Source: Helianthus annuus
Lineage: Eukaryota; Streptophyta; Magnoliopsida; Asterales; Asteraceae
Reading direction: 5' to 3'
Assembly: GCF_002127325.2 (NCBI RefSeq)
Contig: NC_035449.2
Span: 144,250,946-144,314,945 of the forward strand
DNA: 64,000 nucleotides
Numbering within the stretch: the stretch's first letter is position 1; every line of letters starts with the position of its first letter. Shown piece by piece: positions 9,934 to 21,571 of the stretch. The notes beneath the pieces are model-generated. The model made no database searches. It was given only the letters and a program-made list of their open reading frames with translations, and had not been told where the DNA came from. A program made the translations under genes and the position numbers.

Positions 9934-12900
9934 TTAAGTTCTGCTTGTAGAAGCAGGGTTCTTAGGAAATAAGTGGGGGTATTTTTCTTTCATTCGGTCC
10001 TCACGCTCCCAGGTGAATTCAGGACCATGTCTAGCATTCCAACGAACCTTGACGAGCTTGACACTGATCCGGCGGGTCTTGTTAACTTTCCAATCCTTGA
10101 CCTCAACAGGTTCTTCAACGAAATGGAGCGTGTCATCAACATGAATTTCGTCGGTAGGAATGGCAACGGTATCTTGAGTTGGACTTCTCTTCAGATTGGA
10201 TACATGAAATGTATCGTGAACACCATTTAGTTCAGCAGGTAGGTCCAACTTGTATGCTACTAACCCGATTCTCTCCAAGATCTTGAATGGTCCAATATAC
10301 CTCGGGTTCAACTTTCCACGTTTCCCAAAGCGTGCCACACCCTTCCAGGGTGATACCTTCAACAAAACCATCTCACCAACCTCAAACTCTAGAGGTTTCC
10401 TGCTTTGATCCGCGTAGGCTTTCTGCTTGTCACGAGCCGCACTGATGCGGTCCCGTATCTGTGCGATCTTATCTGTGGTTTCCTGTACCATTTCAGGACC
10501 AACCAATTGTCTATCACCTGCGTCAGCCCAACAAAGCGGCGATCTGCACTTGCGCCCATATAAAGCTTCGAATGGCGCGGCACCAATACTGGTGTGGTAG
10601 CTGTTGTTGTATGAAAACTCAACCAAAGGCAAATGCTTATCCCAGCTACCGCCCAAATCCATTACAAATGCTCTCAGCATGTCTTCTAACGTCTGAATCG
10701 TCCACTCGCTTTGACCGTCAGTCTGCGGGTGAAAAGCTGTGCTCAGATTCAGCTTGGAGCCAAAAGCTTCCTGGAAGGATTGCCATATCCTTGACACGAA
10801 CCTTCCGTCTCTATCAGAGATAATCGAGAGAGGTACTCCATGGCGTGTAACAATCTCTCTCATGTAAATTTCGGCCAGTTTGCTCGTATTATCCTTCTCT
10901 CGGATAGGTAGGAAGTGTGCTGACTTCGTTAATCGATCCACTATCACCCAGATAGTGTCATGGCCTCTTGGCGTTCTTGGCAATTTTGTAACAAAATCCA
11001 TGGAGATTTGTTCCCACTTCCACTTGGGAATCTCTGGTTGTTGCAGAAGTCCCGAAGGCTTCTGGTATTCCGCCTTAACCTTGGCGCATGTTAAACATTT
11101 GCTCACATAAACAGCAACATCGCCTTTCATCCTAGGCCACCAATAATAATCTTTAAGATCCTGGTACATCTTATCCGCTCCAGGGTGGATAGAGTACCGC
11201 GATTTATGAGCTTCATCGAAAATAACCTTCCTTAAACCACCAAACAGAGGAACCCAAATCCTTTTCTCAAAACACAATGTTCCTTCCCTGTTTGGTACCA
11301 ATAACTTCTCCATCCCACGGAGATACTCTTCTTCAAGGTTTCTTTCCTTGAGAGCTTCTTTCTGCGTGGCACGAATGCGCAAAGGAAGATCGGTCTGAAT
11401 AATCATTTCCAAAGCCCTAACCCTTATGGGCTTGATCCTCTCTTTTCGACTTAGGGCATCGGCGACCACATTCGCCTTCCCTGGATGATACTTAATCTCG
11501 CAGTCGTAGTCATTCAACAGTTCTACCCATCGTCTTTGCCTCATGTTCAACTCCTTCTGGTTGAATATATGTTGGAGGCTCTTGTGATCCGTGAAGATTG
11601 TGCACTTCGTACCATAAAGGTAGTGTCTCCAGATCTTTAAGGCAAAAACCACTGCGCCTAGCTCCAGATCGTGTGTGGTATAGTTCTTTTCGTGTACCTT
11701 CAGTTGGCGTGACGCATAGGCAATAACCTTTTGACGTTGCATCAACACACAACCCAATCCTTGACGCGAGGCGTCGCAGTATACCACAAAATCATCAGTA
11801 CCTTCTGGTAGAGCTAAGATTGGCGCGTTGCAAAGCTTATCCTTCAATATCTGAAATGCTTCCTCCTGTTTGATTCCCCAATCAAACTTCTTGTCCTTCT
11901 GAGTGAGGAACGTCAATGGTTGGGCGATCGTTGAAAAGTTCTCAATGAACCTTTGATAATAGCCAGCCAAACCCGAGAATTGCCGAATCTCGGTTGGCGT
12001 CTTTGGCGTTTCCCAATCTTTGATCGCCTCGATCTTGGTGGGATCCACGTGGATTCCATCTCCGTTTACCACGTGCCCAAGGAATTGCACTTCTCTTAGC
12101 CAAAACTCGCACTTAGAGAACTTGGCGTACAACTGTTCCTTCTTTAGCAGCTCCAGAATGGCTCTTAAATGCTGTTCGTGCTCAGCCTTCGTCTTTGAAT
12201 AAATCAAAATATCATCGATGAATACAATCACGAACTTATCCAAGTACGGCTTACAAACTCGATTCATCAAATCCATGAACACTGCAGGTGCGTTTGTCAA
12301 ACCAAACGGCATAACGAGAAACTCGTAGTGTCCATATCGAGTTCTGCAGGCTGTCTTCGGGATACTTTCCTCCTGTATCCGTAGCTGATGGTATCCAGAT
12401 CGAAGATCGATCTTTGAATAGAAGCTTGAACCTTGAAGTTGGTCAAACAGATCATCGATTCTTGGCAGAGGATACCTATTCTTGATCGTCAGCTTGTTCA
12501 ACTCTCTGTAGTCAATGCACATACGGAAACTACCGTCCTTCTTTTTGACAAACAAAACTGGAGCTCCCCAAGGCGAGAAGCTTGGTCGGATAAATCCCTT
12601 GTCTAACAACTCTTGAAGTTGTGTCGACAGTTCTTGCATCTCAGACGGAGCAAGTCTGTAGGGTGCCTTAGCCATAGGCGCGGCGCCTGGAACTAAGTTA
12701 ATGCGAAACTCCACTTGCCTTTGAGGCGGCAAGCCAGGCAAATCTTCTGGAAAGACTTCTGGGTATTCCCTCACGACAGGGATGTCTTCGATCTTTGGCT
12801 CAGCAGCCTTCTTATCTACAATGTGTGCCAGAAAGGCAGCACATCCCTTTTGCAGCCACTTTCTTGCCTTCAGGCAGCTAATAATCCTCAACGACGTCTC

Positions 12901-14547
12901 ACGCTTTTCTCCGTGAACAACAATGGTCTCACCATCATTGGTCGGGATACGAACGACCTTCTCATGACAAACTATCTCGGCCTTGTTACTCGATAACCAA
13001 TCCATCCCTACTACCACGTCAAAGCTTCCCAACTGGACTGGTAGTAGATCTAGAGCGAACTCACGCTCTCCCAATTCGATTACGCAACCTCGAATCACTT
13101 CATTAGCTTCCACTAATTTCCCATTCGCTAATTCGATCGAGTACGGAATATCTAACTTACTAGCGGCTAAACCAAGCATATTCTTAAATTCTAACGACAC
13201 GAAGCTATAATCGGCGCCAGTATCAAATAAAACGGATGCATAGCGTTGGTTTACAGGGAACGTACCAGTGACAACATTGGGATCCTGGCGCGCTTCCCTT
13301 GCTTCTATGTTGAAAACCCTTCCGCGGGCTTGGTTCAATTCCGGGCAATTCCTCTTGTAATGCCCAACATCACCGCAGTTGAAACATCCGGGCCTCTGCC
13401 CGTTCCCACCATTGTTTCCTGCTTGATTGTTTCCCTGATTTCGATTCATGGCGCCCGCTTGGTTTGCATGATTGATCCGATTTCCATCACCTCCACGGTT
13501 TCCTTGGGGGCGATTCCCATTACCACCCCGGTTATTCCTATTTTCAGATCCTCCCTGGCCTCCCCGGCCAGCACTAGCCCAACAAAAAACCTTCGTATGA
13601 CCAGTCTTCCCACATGATTCACAAACTCTTAGGCTGCAACGACCAGAGTGATGTCGTTGGCATGAGTTGCACTTGGGTTGTGCACCCATATACCCCTTTC
13701 CTTTCTTCTTACTACCAGCTGTATCTTGCGCTGGCGCGTTCTGCTCTCCTTTCTTAACCACCACTCCGGTGCCCTGTTTGAAGTTTGAAAACTTCCTCTT
13801 GTTTCCTCCAGATGACTCCACATGAGTCTCCTTTTTCTTGGGCTCAGCTTCATCAAACTTGTTCAAACGAATTGCCTCCTCCGTAAGAGCCACGCTCAAA
13901 TCAATGGCTTCAGTGATAGTTACAGGTTTGGAGGAGGTCACCATACTGATGATTTGAGGAGTTAATCCCCATATGAAGCGTTCAATCCTTTTGAACTCCG
14001 GTGTGACCATGTAGGGTACCACATCCGACAAGTCGTGGAACCTCTGAACATACTCTGCTATCTTAGGACCTTCCATTTTTAGATGCCAAATCTCGGTCTC
14101 CAATCTCTGAATTTCAGCGCGAGAACAGTACTTCTTGCGCATGAGTTCTTTCAGCTCGGTCCAAGTCAGTGCGTAAGCAGCTGCTTCGCCAAGTGTTTGG
14201 ACTTGTAGATTCCACCATGATAGGGCTCCATCCAAAAATAGCCCTGAGATGTAAGTGACTTGTTGATCCAGCGCGCATTTGCTCATGCGAAGTACGGATT
14301 CTGTTTTCTCAGCCCAGCGGACAAAAGCAACAGCACCTCCGGTGCCATCAAAGTTTACGGGCTTGCAGTCCAAGAACTGTTTGTAGGTGCACCCATGAGG
14401 CGGATTGTTGTTGTTGCCCGTGTTGCCAGAGTTGCTTCCACTCATCCCTCCTTGAGAGGCAGCGTATTGAGCAATAGCAGCAGCAATGACTTGCTGTAGT
14501 TCGTCCTGAGTCGTAGGCATTGGCTGAGGTTGACGTCTTGGCGGCAT
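9934..14547 (-). CDS. gag-pol: Gag-pol polyprotein of the Tekay-like element, intact
   Basis: One 1537-codon frame starts at ATG 14547 ([10 protein letters not shown]). Gag homology begins about residue 50 ([17 protein letters not shown]). A Cys/His-rich stretch and a CCHC knuckle [14 protein letters not shown] lie near residues 295-400. The protease motif is DTGADYSF near 440. RT spans about 620-800 with [20 protein letters not shown] and the active site FIDD near 775. RNase H ([21 protein letters not shown]) follows, then the integrase zinc domain ([11 protein letters not shown]...[14 protein letters not shown]). The integrase core has Asp in MDFV, Asp in SDRDGRF and Glu in DGQSE; the DGQSERT seen in relatives is DGQSEWT here. 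A chromodomain-like C-terminus ([16 protein letters not shown]) ends the protein. All catalytic residues are present, so it could make a functional particle and enzymes. Confidence 0.96.
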   Translation of the reverse strand: MPPRRQPQPMPTTQDELQQVIAAAIAQYAASQGGMSGSNSGNTGNNNNPPHGCTYKQFLDCKPVNFDGTGGAVAFVRWAEKTESVLRMSKCALDQQVTYISGLFLDGALSWWNLQVQTLGEAAAYALTWTELKELMRKKYCSRAEIQRLETEIWHLKMEGPKIAEYVQRFHDLSDVVPYMVTPEFKRIERFIWGLTPQIISMVTSSKPVTITEAIDLSVALTEEAIRLNKFDEAEPKKKETHVESSGGNKRKFSNFKQGTGVVVKKGEQNAPAQDTAGSKKKGKGYMGAQPKCNSCQRHHSGRCSLRVCESCGKTGHTKVFCWASAGRGGQGGSENRNNRGGNGNRPQGNRGGDGNRINHANQAGAMNRNQGNNQAGNNGGNGQRPGCFNCGDVGHYKRNCPELNQARGRVFNIEAREARQDPNVVTGTFPVNQRYASVLFDTGADYSFVSLEFKNMLGLAASKLDIPYSIELANGKLVEANEVIRGCVIELGEREFALDLLPVQLGSFDVVVGMDWLSSNKAEIVCHEKVVRIPTNDGETIVVHGEKRETSLRIISCLKARKWLQKGCAAFLAHIVDKKAAEPKIEDIPVVREYPEVFPEDLPGLPPQRQVEFRINLVPGAAPMAKAPYRLAPSEMQELSTQLQELLDKGFIRPSFSPWGAPVLFVKKKDGSFRMCIDYRELNKLTIKNRYPLPRIDDLFDQLQGSSFYSKIDLRSGYHQLRIQEESIPKTACRTRYGHYEFLVMPFGLTNAPAVFMDLMNRVCKPYLDKFVIVFIDDILIYSKTKAEHEQHLRAILELLKKEQLYAKFSKCEFWLREVQFLGHVVNGDGIHVDPTKIEAIKDWETPKTPTEIRQFSGLAGYYQRFIENFSTIAQPLTFLTQKDKKFDWGIKQEEAFQILKDKLCNAPILALPEGTDDFVVYCDASRQGLGCVLMQRQKVIAYASRQLKVHEKNYTTHDLELGAVVFALKIWRHYLYGTKCTIFTDHKSLQHIFNQKELNMRQRRWVELLNDYDCEIKYHPGKANVVADALSRKERIKPIRVRALEMIIQTDLPLRIRATQKEALKERNLEEEYLRGMEKLLVPNREGTLCFEKRIWVPLFGGLRKVIFDEAHKSRYSIHPGADKMYQDLKDYYWWPRMKGDVAVYVSKCLTCAKVKAEYQKPSGLLQQPEIPKWKWEQISMDFVTKLPRTPRGHDTIWVIVDRLTKSAHFLPIREKDNTSKLAEIYMREIVTRHGVPLSIISDRDGRFVSRIWQSFQEAFGSKLNLSTAFHPQTDGQSEWTIQTLEDMLRAFVMDLGGSWDKHLPLVEFSYNNSYHTSIGAAPFEALYGRKCRSPLCWADAGDRQLVGPEMVQETTDKIAQIRDRISAARDKQKAYADQSRKPLEFEVGEMVLLKVSPWKGVARFGKRGKLNPRYIGPFKILERIGLVAYKLDLPAELNGVHDTFHVSNLKRSPTQDTVAIPTDEIHVDDTLHFVEEPVEVKDWKVNKTRRISVKLVKVRWNARHGPEFTWEREDRMKEKYPHLFPKNPASTSRT

Positions 14548-14992
14548 CTTCTAAAGATGTGTTTACGTCGGTCAGGCCATAGTAACGCGTACGTATATAG
14601 TAATAGTAATAGCACATAACATCTCATGTTATCAATACTTCATAAATACTAACCACACAAAATCCCATGTCATAAGAATATACACAACATCCCATGTCAT
14701 AATAATGTAAATAAGAAATCAAGCGAATCAAATATGATGAGAATACTACGATTGCCATATATATTGAGACCACAACGTAAGTGTATCAGTACATCACTGT
14801 GTCATACAATCATCAATCAACTAGGGGCTACATCACCCCTGTCCAAAAGCTATATCAAATCAGTGTCAAATACATCAAATACATCAAGTATGTGTCAAAA
14901 GTCAGTATCATCATGTAGTCTCCAAAATGCTATGCAACCAAAAGCAATCGCGGTCCTCTCACCAACGTCTACACAAGCAGTACTGATGAGCT
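14548..14992 (-). other. Spacer between accessory ORF and gag
   Basis: These 445 bp hold no supported ORF. They contain repeated short phrases ('cataacatcccatgtcata', 'tcaaatacatcaa'). Directly upstream of the gag ATG the minus strand reads ACATCTTTAG then AAG-ATG, a plausible 3' splice site placing gag at the start of a spliced exon. The splice site is inference. Confidence 0.5.
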
Positions 14993-16579
14993 CTATACAG
15001 ATGGCGGCGGAGGAGGGGGAAAGTAAGTGTAAAGCAAGCGGCGTAGCTGAAGCAAGTCCTCCTCCATAGCCTGCTGAGTGCGAATGACAGAGGCAACCTG
15101 CTGCTCTAGTGTAGAGAGACGAGCAGCAAAATCTGGGGGTAAGGATCGACATGGCTGAAGAGGAGAGTGTATCTGACCATGGCACGAACATGATGGCAGC
15201 TGAGCTCTCTCGAGCTCCTGGAGACGCTGCGTGTGTGACTCATGCTGATGAACGAAGGACATCAAAACGTCCTCTATAGTGTGTCCAACATGAAACGGAT
15301 GGTATGGATCAGTAGGTGGCATGGCTGGTGGTGTCGACCAAAGCAAAGGCTCACTGGTGGGGTCAAATGGTGCCACAAGAAATGGTGAAGTAGAGGGTGG
15401 AACTGATGACATCTGGGGCATAAAGGGAATAGACATCGGTACGTGCCCAAAAGGATGAGCTGAAGAGCCCTCTCCAGGCCTCGCTGGAGGTACAAACTGA
15501 GGAACCTGAAAAGTAAAATCAACAGGTCGTGTAACAGGGATCTGAGAGGGCAAGGGTGGAACGTCCTCATCAGCGGGTATCCAACCGTGCTGAGCATCCT
15601 CATCGGGTGGATCCATGTGCTCTGCAAACAGTGCGTGCTCAGGCTCAAGCGGAATGGGATCAAATGGAGGAACAATGACAGGGTCAACTGGTGCAACAGG
15701 ATGGTCAACCGGTATATCAGCAACAAAAAGTGGATCAACATGATCGGCGGCAATGACCTGCTCCCCCAAAGGAACATCTACAGGAAGATCACCAACAGGT
15801 GGGTCAGCTAAAACGGGCTCAACTGGGATGTCAGCATGTACGGGGTCATGCTCGGGCATAGGATGTAGAGCAGCTGCCTGCTCAGGAGCCAAGGCAGGCT
15901 CATGGTCATCAAAAGCCATATCAAAGTCGAACTCAGGATCAATAGGGTCAACTGGATCAGCAGGATCCTCCATGAGCTGGTCCATCGGGATAAACTCGAT
16001 ATCATGATCCGGGTCGAATCCCGGAGGAAAAATGGGATCAGAATCCTCTATGTCGTCATGCTCAAATGCAAAGCTCGGGATAGGTGCTGCTGAGGATGCC
16101 TGGTCAGGATCCGAGTCGTGTGCAAAGTGCTGTGCGCTCACCTCGTGAGAAGGTGCGGATGCCACAGTCTCAAAGGAGTCTGGGACCGGTGAATGTGCGG
16201 GTGAATCCTCAGCAGGGGCGTCAGCGATCATCAGAAGATCACCAGCGGGAAGAAGGGCTGCATCCGGAATCTCATCCTCAATAGGCTCGTCCTCAAACAA
16301 ATCGATATCGCCGTCAGCCTCGGCGTCGAGTAGCAAGTCATATGCGGGATAGACGGCTAAAGGAATAGGAGCCGGAATCACAACTAGGGGTAAGTACTCA
16401 GCAGGGGGGCCATCCGCAGGCTCATCAGCACCCTCGGGTAGTGCGAAGGGCTGGAAGTCGTCGTCATCTGTGCTGGTGGAATCAGATGTATGCACCTCAT
16501 ACTCCGAAGATGGGAGGTCATCAGATACGATAGGTAGGGGTCCGGTGGTGTCCGAGTCACCTGTGCCTGGTGAGTCCAT
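14993..16579 (-). CDS. Accessory ORF upstream of gag; acidic, Pro/Asp-rich protein of unknown function
   Basis: A 529-codon open frame starts at ATG 16579 (MDSPGTGDSDTTGP). The frame extends a few codons further upstream without an ATG. The N-terminal three quarters are low complexity and very acidic, rich in Asp, Pro, Ala and Glu (for example DPADPVDPIDPEFDFD). The C-terminal part has a His/Gln/Glu helix (ESHTQRLQELERAQ), a Cys cluster (PSCSCHGQ), a predicted short coiled coil (ARLSTLEQQVASVIRTQQA) and a PPPPPP tail. It lies between PBS and gag in the same orientation. Directly before the ATG the minus strand reads CTTGTGTTACAG then ACAC-ATG, a good 3' splice-site candidate. No enzyme or nucleic-acid-binding motif was recognised. 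Such a long low-complexity frame staying open suggests selection, or recent insertion of an intact copy. Confidence 0.75.
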   Translation of the reverse strand: MDSPGTGDSDTTGPLPIVSDDLPSSEYEVHTSDSTSTDDDDFQPFALPEGADEPADGPPAEYLPLVVIPAPIPLAVYPAYDLLLDAEADGDIDLFEDEPIEDEIPDAALLPAGDLLMIADAPAEDSPAHSPVPDSFETVASAPSHEVSAQHFAHDSDPDQASSAAPIPSFAFEHDDIEDSDPIFPPGFDPDHDIEFIPMDQLMEDPADPVDPIDPEFDFDMAFDDHEPALAPEQAAALHPMPEHDPVHADIPVEPVLADPPVGDLPVDVPLGEQVIAADHVDPLFVADIPVDHPVAPVDPVIVPPFDPIPLEPEHALFAEHMDPPDEDAQHGWIPADEDVPPLPSQIPVTRPVDFTFQVPQFVPPARPGEGSSAHPFGHVPMSIPFMPQMSSVPPSTSPFLVAPFDPTSEPLLWSTPPAMPPTDPYHPFHVGHTIEDVLMSFVHQHESHTQRLQELERAQLPSCSCHGQIHSPLQPCRSLPPDFAARLSTLEQQVASVIRTQQAMEEDLLQLRRLLYTYFPPPPPPSV

Positions 16580-16670
16580 GTGTCTGTAACACAAGCACAA
16601 ATATGCACAAATAATCAGTCATACAATCAGGTAATCACATAAGTCACCAAGTAAAATATCACATAATTCT

Positions 16671-17020
16671 CCTAGTCCCACTAGCTTCCCAGTCTCCCAG
16701 ACTATTTTTCCTAGTCCCACTAGCCAATTTTCCCAGCCTCCCAGACTGCTCTTCCTAGTCCCACTAGCCTCCCAGTCTCTCAGACTGTTTTTCCTAGTCC
16801 CACTAGCCAATTTTCCCAGCCTCCCAGACTGCTCTTCCTAGTCCCACTAGCCTCCCAGTCTCTCAGACTGACTCCCTAGTCCCACTAGTCAATTCTCCCA
16901 GCCTCCCAGACTGACTCCCTAGTCCCACTAGACAACTACCTCGATCCATTAGATCGAACCTCGGCCTCCCAGACCGAGCCTCAGTCTCCCAGACCGAGCC
17001 TCAGCCTCCCAGACTGAGCC
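16671..17020 (-). repeat. Leader tandem array containing CTAGT-CCC-ACTAG
   Basis: An imperfect tandem array in the untranslated leader, between PBS and accessory ORF. Seven copies of CTAGTCCCACTAG alternate with CTCCCAGACTG-type units at about 35-45 bp spacing. CTAGT and ACTAG are exact inverted copies around CCC, so each unit could form a 5-bp stem with a 3-nt loop. The array decays into CTCCCAGACCGAGCC repeats near 16960-17020. Confidence 0.85.
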
Positions 17021-17168
17021 TATAAATAATAAATAAAATGCGCTCAACATTTGTTTATAAAAAGGTTTTGGATCTGGACTTAAGTGGTATGCAGTAAAAA
17101 TGTTTTCGTCAGAGCCCTAGTGATCATAGTCTAGACTCGAGAAGGAATCCTAGTTCGCTATGATCAGA

Positions 17169-17180
17169 GCTCTGATACCA
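17169..17180 (-). other. Primer-binding site, initiator tRNA-Met
   Basis: The minus strand reads TGGTATCAGAGC, the standard plant LTR-element PBS complementary to the 3' end of initiator tRNA-Met, three bases inside the 5' LTR (17184-20579). Confidence 0.92.
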
Positions 17181-17183
17181 AGC

Positions 17184-20100
17184 TGTCACACCCTGGCTTT
17201 GCGGAAGCGTGGTTAATTTGGTGTGACTTCTTAATACCATAGCTTAATCATAACAAAGCTATATGAATTAAAAATATGCAAGATCATCCATTAAAATAAA
17301 AATATCAAAACATTGTCTTAACGGGATAACACCCTAACAACCATAAACTTGTTCACCAAACATTACAAATTCAATCTTAACATAAACATGATTCAAGGAC
17401 TGTGACTTGTCCAGGAAAGAGTCACATTCCCCGAACCCTGGATGACCTCGGTGACTAATGCAGCGGAAAACATGCCATACCGTGCCAGATCTTTAATTCC
17501 CTGAAATACATGTAAGTTGAAAAATCAACAATAATGTTGAGCGAGTTCATGCGAAAGTGAGTAAATAAACCTTTGTATTTATCAAAACCCTGGTATGTAG
17601 CAAATAAGGAAAAAGAGATCACCAATGGTTTGCAAGGCCATTGATATGTGTGAAGTGCAAGTAGGAAGACTCAAACCTAGCGGATTTATGCGTCGGGCAC
17701 TAAGTCACCCCGAGGTCCGTTATGCTGGACCTGGGGCTGGGCTCGCTACACCCAGATAGATCTACCGCTCCTGTCCCTCGGTCCTACAATGAGGATTAAT
17801 GGCCTCAAGTTTCCGCCTACCCACTCACATGATCTAAGTAACAAACCTCCTTACGCTAACCATACCATGTATAAAGTATTCATAAACATTGTAACATGTA
17901 TTTCACCCCCGCAGTTTAGAAAACTGAAAACAGCTAAGAGAAAAGGGGGACATGAACTCACAGTCAGTGCGTCGCTATACCAAGTACTCTGAACGTCAGG
18001 CAGCTGTGCAACGACCTACAGGTGCTAATTCTATTAGACGGATGGCCGTGCCTTAGCTTTATAGTTTACATTTTTTTTTGGGGAAGCAGTTAGACAACCG
18101 TTCCTTGTATATACTTGGTAATTTAATTTCCTTCCCAAGGATGGGGGATTTAATACATGTGTATTTGTATCATCTCATTAAGTCCCACTTAATATATTTT
18201 TACTTTTCATTCCAAAATATAAATATTTTTCTCAAAAATATTATATTTTCTCTTCACATAATACTTTCCAAAATAATGCGTTGACAAAATACGCGTTCAT
18301 GAATATTTTCGTGTAATGCGTAAGTTACGTTTTTGTAGTCGTGTGGTAATAATAATTACCGTTGTAACTTATATGTTCGTCGTGTAAGCGTTCGTATTAT
18401 TTTGGATTTTACAATGCTTGTAAATATTATTTTTACTCTAAAAATAATATTTGTATATTTTCACAAAATAATCATAAACAGTGTTGTGAAAAATATATTT
18501 ATCGAATAATTATTTATCACGTTTAGTTTTTGTGAAAATCCCACCTCCGATTATTTGTAAATAAAGTCGTGGCGAAATATATTTTGAAATATATCAAAAA
18601 TAATCCTAACACTTGCAAATATTTCTAAGTGTTATATTTTTAGAAAAATTTCGCCAGAGTTTCCCCTGTAACTGGAGGTGGCCACGCTTTCAAGCGTATC
18701 ATTTTCTTTTACAAAATCATTTCAACACTTCTTTAAATCAACCAATCAATTTCCAACACATCAAACTAATCGACAAGTATGTAAAATCGCATAATCACAT
18801 GAACTTGTGGTTTTTCCGAAAACTATAGCGTAGATCCCGTTATATTTTGTGGATCTATGTGTAAAGTAACTAAATTTTGTAAAAACCTCGCTTTTAGAAT
18901 AAATCATCCTTTACAACTTCCCGACAACTTTTATAAAAATTGTTACTTTGTCGGATCTTTCGTTTCACAAGTGTTTATACACTTGTAGTTTGTAAAAATC
19001 ATATTTGTTAGTGTGTCATCCGACTTTTATAAAACATGATTTTCTCGACACTTGGTTCTACGAAAATACCACTTGTACATACGTAGATCCGCTAGTTTTA
19101 AATACTATTTTACAAGTAAAAATACTTTTACACAAGTTCATGTTTCTCGTGTGGTAGAGTTTCACCTTTTAACCCTTGTACCGATAGAAACAAGCTTATG
19201 TCAAGATTCATGATCTTAACAAAGTCGGGTTAAACGATGATCCGAGCCACCACAACGTAGATCGGGCCTCAACAATCACCATATTCAAACACTACAACTT
19301 TTACACAACTTATGATCTTTTATCCAACAACACTTGCATTTTTAGTAAACTTTAGAGATTCAAAATGCATGTTTCCGACTTTTAACCGTTATAAATCTTA
19401 TTAACCACCTTAGATATGCTCGAGAATGAGTTTTAAACATTATACCTCTAGCTCGGGGCTAGGGAAGAATCTAGGCGAAAACGATGTGGATAAAAGCTAA
19501 GTAACGAGGTCCTTCCACTTCCGTTTGCTCCAAAGCTCCTAATACGTGACCCGAAAGGCTTGTGTATGCTTGGAATGGATTGAACAAGACTCGACAATGG
19601 ATGGGTAACAAGAGGGGAGTTCGGCCGAGAGTTGGGAGGGCAAGGGAGAGAGAGTGATTGTGAGTTGTGGTGAGTGATAATCCCATGTGTTAAGTCTTGT
19701 ATTTATAGACAAATCAAATGCCTTAATCCCTTGGTTAATATGTCCTCTTGATTTGAGACAAAGTATATTATTATAATCAAAATAGTACCAACCTAGTTAC
19801 ATGGGGATAGAACCGGCCCAGGGGGGGTCCTATGGTTCGATTTCAAGTGTGTAGTTGGGGCTTAGTTACGTTAAGTAGGTTAACTTTAGGGGTTAACTCC
19901 GTTAGTTGTATGATGTGTTATAATACGGGTGTTAGGGTAATCAGGGACCCTAACTGGCTCAGAAAAAGACCAATAATACTCATGGCAATATTTTCATGTT
20001 CCGGGTATAGTCCGGTTGTTTGGTTGGATTGTAATCCGTTAAAGTGCTTAAGTAAGCTTTTAAGCGTCGTAAATAATATTTTTAGCGACACATCTTATTC

Positions 20101-20579
20101 TGCAAAGTGTCAGGAATATTTCCTCATGTTTTGGCACTTTATTAGTTAGCCAGAAGCTAGTATGTTAATAAAAGTGCTGTGTTTTGTGCTTAGAGTACGT
20201 TTTAGGCACATCCAATCATTATGTCTTATTCCTAGAGACGCAATTCTACAACCCTTGTATCCCTACACACACTATGGGTGTAGTCAAATATTTCTGGCTC
20301 ATACAGGCCCTTAGAGGCAGTGTCTGCCTCATGCTGGCTTTATCAGCATGTTCAATAGATTATCCGTTCAAATGCTACTGTGCTTTTGTGCATCATGTTT
20401 GTCACTAGAGTTCAGTAAGTAAATAATGTAGTGACGGAAATCAAGGTATGATGCAGATATGTACAAGTATCAACAGTCAAGTAGCAGTTCATCAGTATTT
20501 TCAGTTAAGCACAGTAATTAAGCAACAATTAATAGTTAATTAAGTCGTACGGATACCTGGTTTAGTGAGGGTTGTCACA
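17184..20579 (-). repeat. 5' LTR of the Tekay-like element
   Basis: Near-identical partner of 6503-9898. It begins on the minus strand at 20579 (TGTGACAACC) and ends at 17184 next to the PBS. It contains the promoter for the genomic RNA. About 2.5 kb of transcribed R-U5 would follow the TATA box, an unusually long leader part. Confidence 0.95.
19699..19708 (-). promoter_or_regulatory. TATA box in the 5' LTR
   Basis: CTATAAATAC on the minus strand, same position as in the 3' LTR. It is the likely start region for the full-length RNA of the Tekay-like element. Confidence 0.65.
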
Positions 20580-20584
20580 GAAAC

Positions 20585-20890
20585 TCCGGTGATACTGTGC
20601 CCCGGGTAAGCCGCTCATGTAAAAGTATCGAAGATGAGGGCCATTCGAAAGCTGATACGGGTGTGATTTCTCTATCAGCTGACATTCTGACGCAAACTTT
20701 TCCTCCTGATCATGTTCAACGCTGTAGACTGGTGTATGAACGACGCCGCAGTGGTCGTCGTTAGGCTTGGTTGATGATCGGAGGATGTTAGCTTTTCCGA
20801 TAGATGAGGTTAATGTCGACGACCTGATCGTCGATCCTCATCCCTTGGAATATTATGGTGAAGCATTGTACACCCCTGCAGAGGTGAGGG
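20585..20890 (+). pseudogene. Middle segment of the second plus-strand ORF
   Basis: Directly after the GAAAC duplication, codons continue the frame that started at 6380 and run 59 codons to TAG at 20762. An overlapping frame is open from about 20720 (TTPQWSSLGLVDD-type text, then DDLIVDPHPLEYYGEALYTP). It runs to the GAG-only element at 20891 and resumes at 28375. The pair of frames suggests one ancestral protein with a frameshift near 20710-20760. The product is not recognised. Confidence 0.45.
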
Positions 20891-21379
20891 TGTTGGTGCA
20901 CTTACGTCTGTCGACTACGTCTTTCATCGAGCCTTAGAGTGGGATAGATCAGACATGACACGGAAACCTAGAAATGCTAGTTTGTAATAGGTTTGCCTAT
21001 ATGTACTAGGATAGGTTCGCTCTTGTGTCCATGATTAGATCAGGTTCGCTTGATTGGTCATGTCTGGTTCGCTTATAAGACTCAACAGATTCGCTTATAT
21101 GGTTGAACATAGGTTCGCTCATATGGTCTTGACCATATAAGCGAACCCAACTCATCTATAAATAGGGGTCTTTATGAGCGAACCTAAAACACATAGTTAC
21201 GATGTATTTGTTCCGGTATGCTGCCGAAGTGCTGTCAGACATTGTAATTGCTTTCAATATCAATACAACAGAAAGTAAAGTGAATTCAGCTAGAATAGCA
21301 TCAAATCATTAGTTTCCGCCTCTTGATTTGGATAGGAATTTCTCTGATCGACTCAAACAGGGCCGAACGCCATCCTACA
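20891..21379 (+). repeat. 5' LTR of the plus-strand GAG-only element
   Basis: Begins TGTTGGTGCACTTACG and ends CGCCATCCTACA. It contains five plus-strand TTCGCT motifs and two reverse copies (AGCGAACC). A long inverted repeat precedes a TATA box. It differs from the 3' LTR at only a few positions by eye. Confidence 0.93.
21112..21165 (+). promoter_or_regulatory. Inverted repeat immediately upstream of a TATA box in the 5' LTR
   Basis: GGTTCGCT-CATATGGTC (21112-21128) is followed almost at once by GACCATATA-AGCGAACC, giving a near-perfect stem of about 17 bp. CTATAAATAGGG begins about 9 bp later (21156). The 3' LTR has the same arrangement at about 28102-28155. Confidence 0.7.
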
Positions 21380-21381
21380 AG

Positions 21382-21393
21382 TGGTATCAGAGC
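21382..21393 (+). other. Primer-binding site, initiator tRNA-Met
   Basis: TGGTATCAGAGC, two bases after the 5' LTR end. Confidence 0.92.
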
Positions 21394-21571
21394 TCAGGAG
21401 GAGGAGTTCTTGCCATTTTAGCTCGATTTCATCTATTTTTCTACACTTTCTTCACATTTTCAAAATTTTTCACGGTAAAACCGGCTCAAAATCACACACT
21501 GCACTCGGAATCATGGACTAGTAAACCCTTGAACTTTTCAGATCTAAAAATTAACTTAGAAGTTAAGATTT

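Larger units (their letters stand above)
6503..20579 (-). mobile_element. Intact Tekay-like chromovirus (Ty3/gypsy) with an accessory ORF
   Basis: A complete minus-strand element with two 3396-bp LTRs and perfect 5-bp duplications GAAAC at 6498-6502 and 20580-20584. In its own direction the order is 5' LTR (17184-20579), PBS for initiator tRNA-Met, a tandem-repeat leader, an accessory ORF (16579-14993), gag-pol as one frame (14547-9934), a polypurine tract, and the 3' LTR (6503-9898). RT-RNase H-IN order plus a C-terminal chromodomain-like segment and very long LTRs fit the Tekay clade. By eye the LTRs differ at about a dozen positions and two homopolymer indels, so the insertion is recent. 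Everything needed for autonomous movement appears open. Confidence 0.93.

Noticed and set aside
10389..13856. Opposite-strand and shifted ORFs across gag-pol
   Set aside because: They are shadows of the 1537-codon gag-pol frame on the minus strand.
15274..16284. Alternative ORFs of 63-167 codons overlapping the accessory ORF
   Set aside because: They lie in other frames of the same low-complexity sequence. The 529-codon frame is longest and has the start context.
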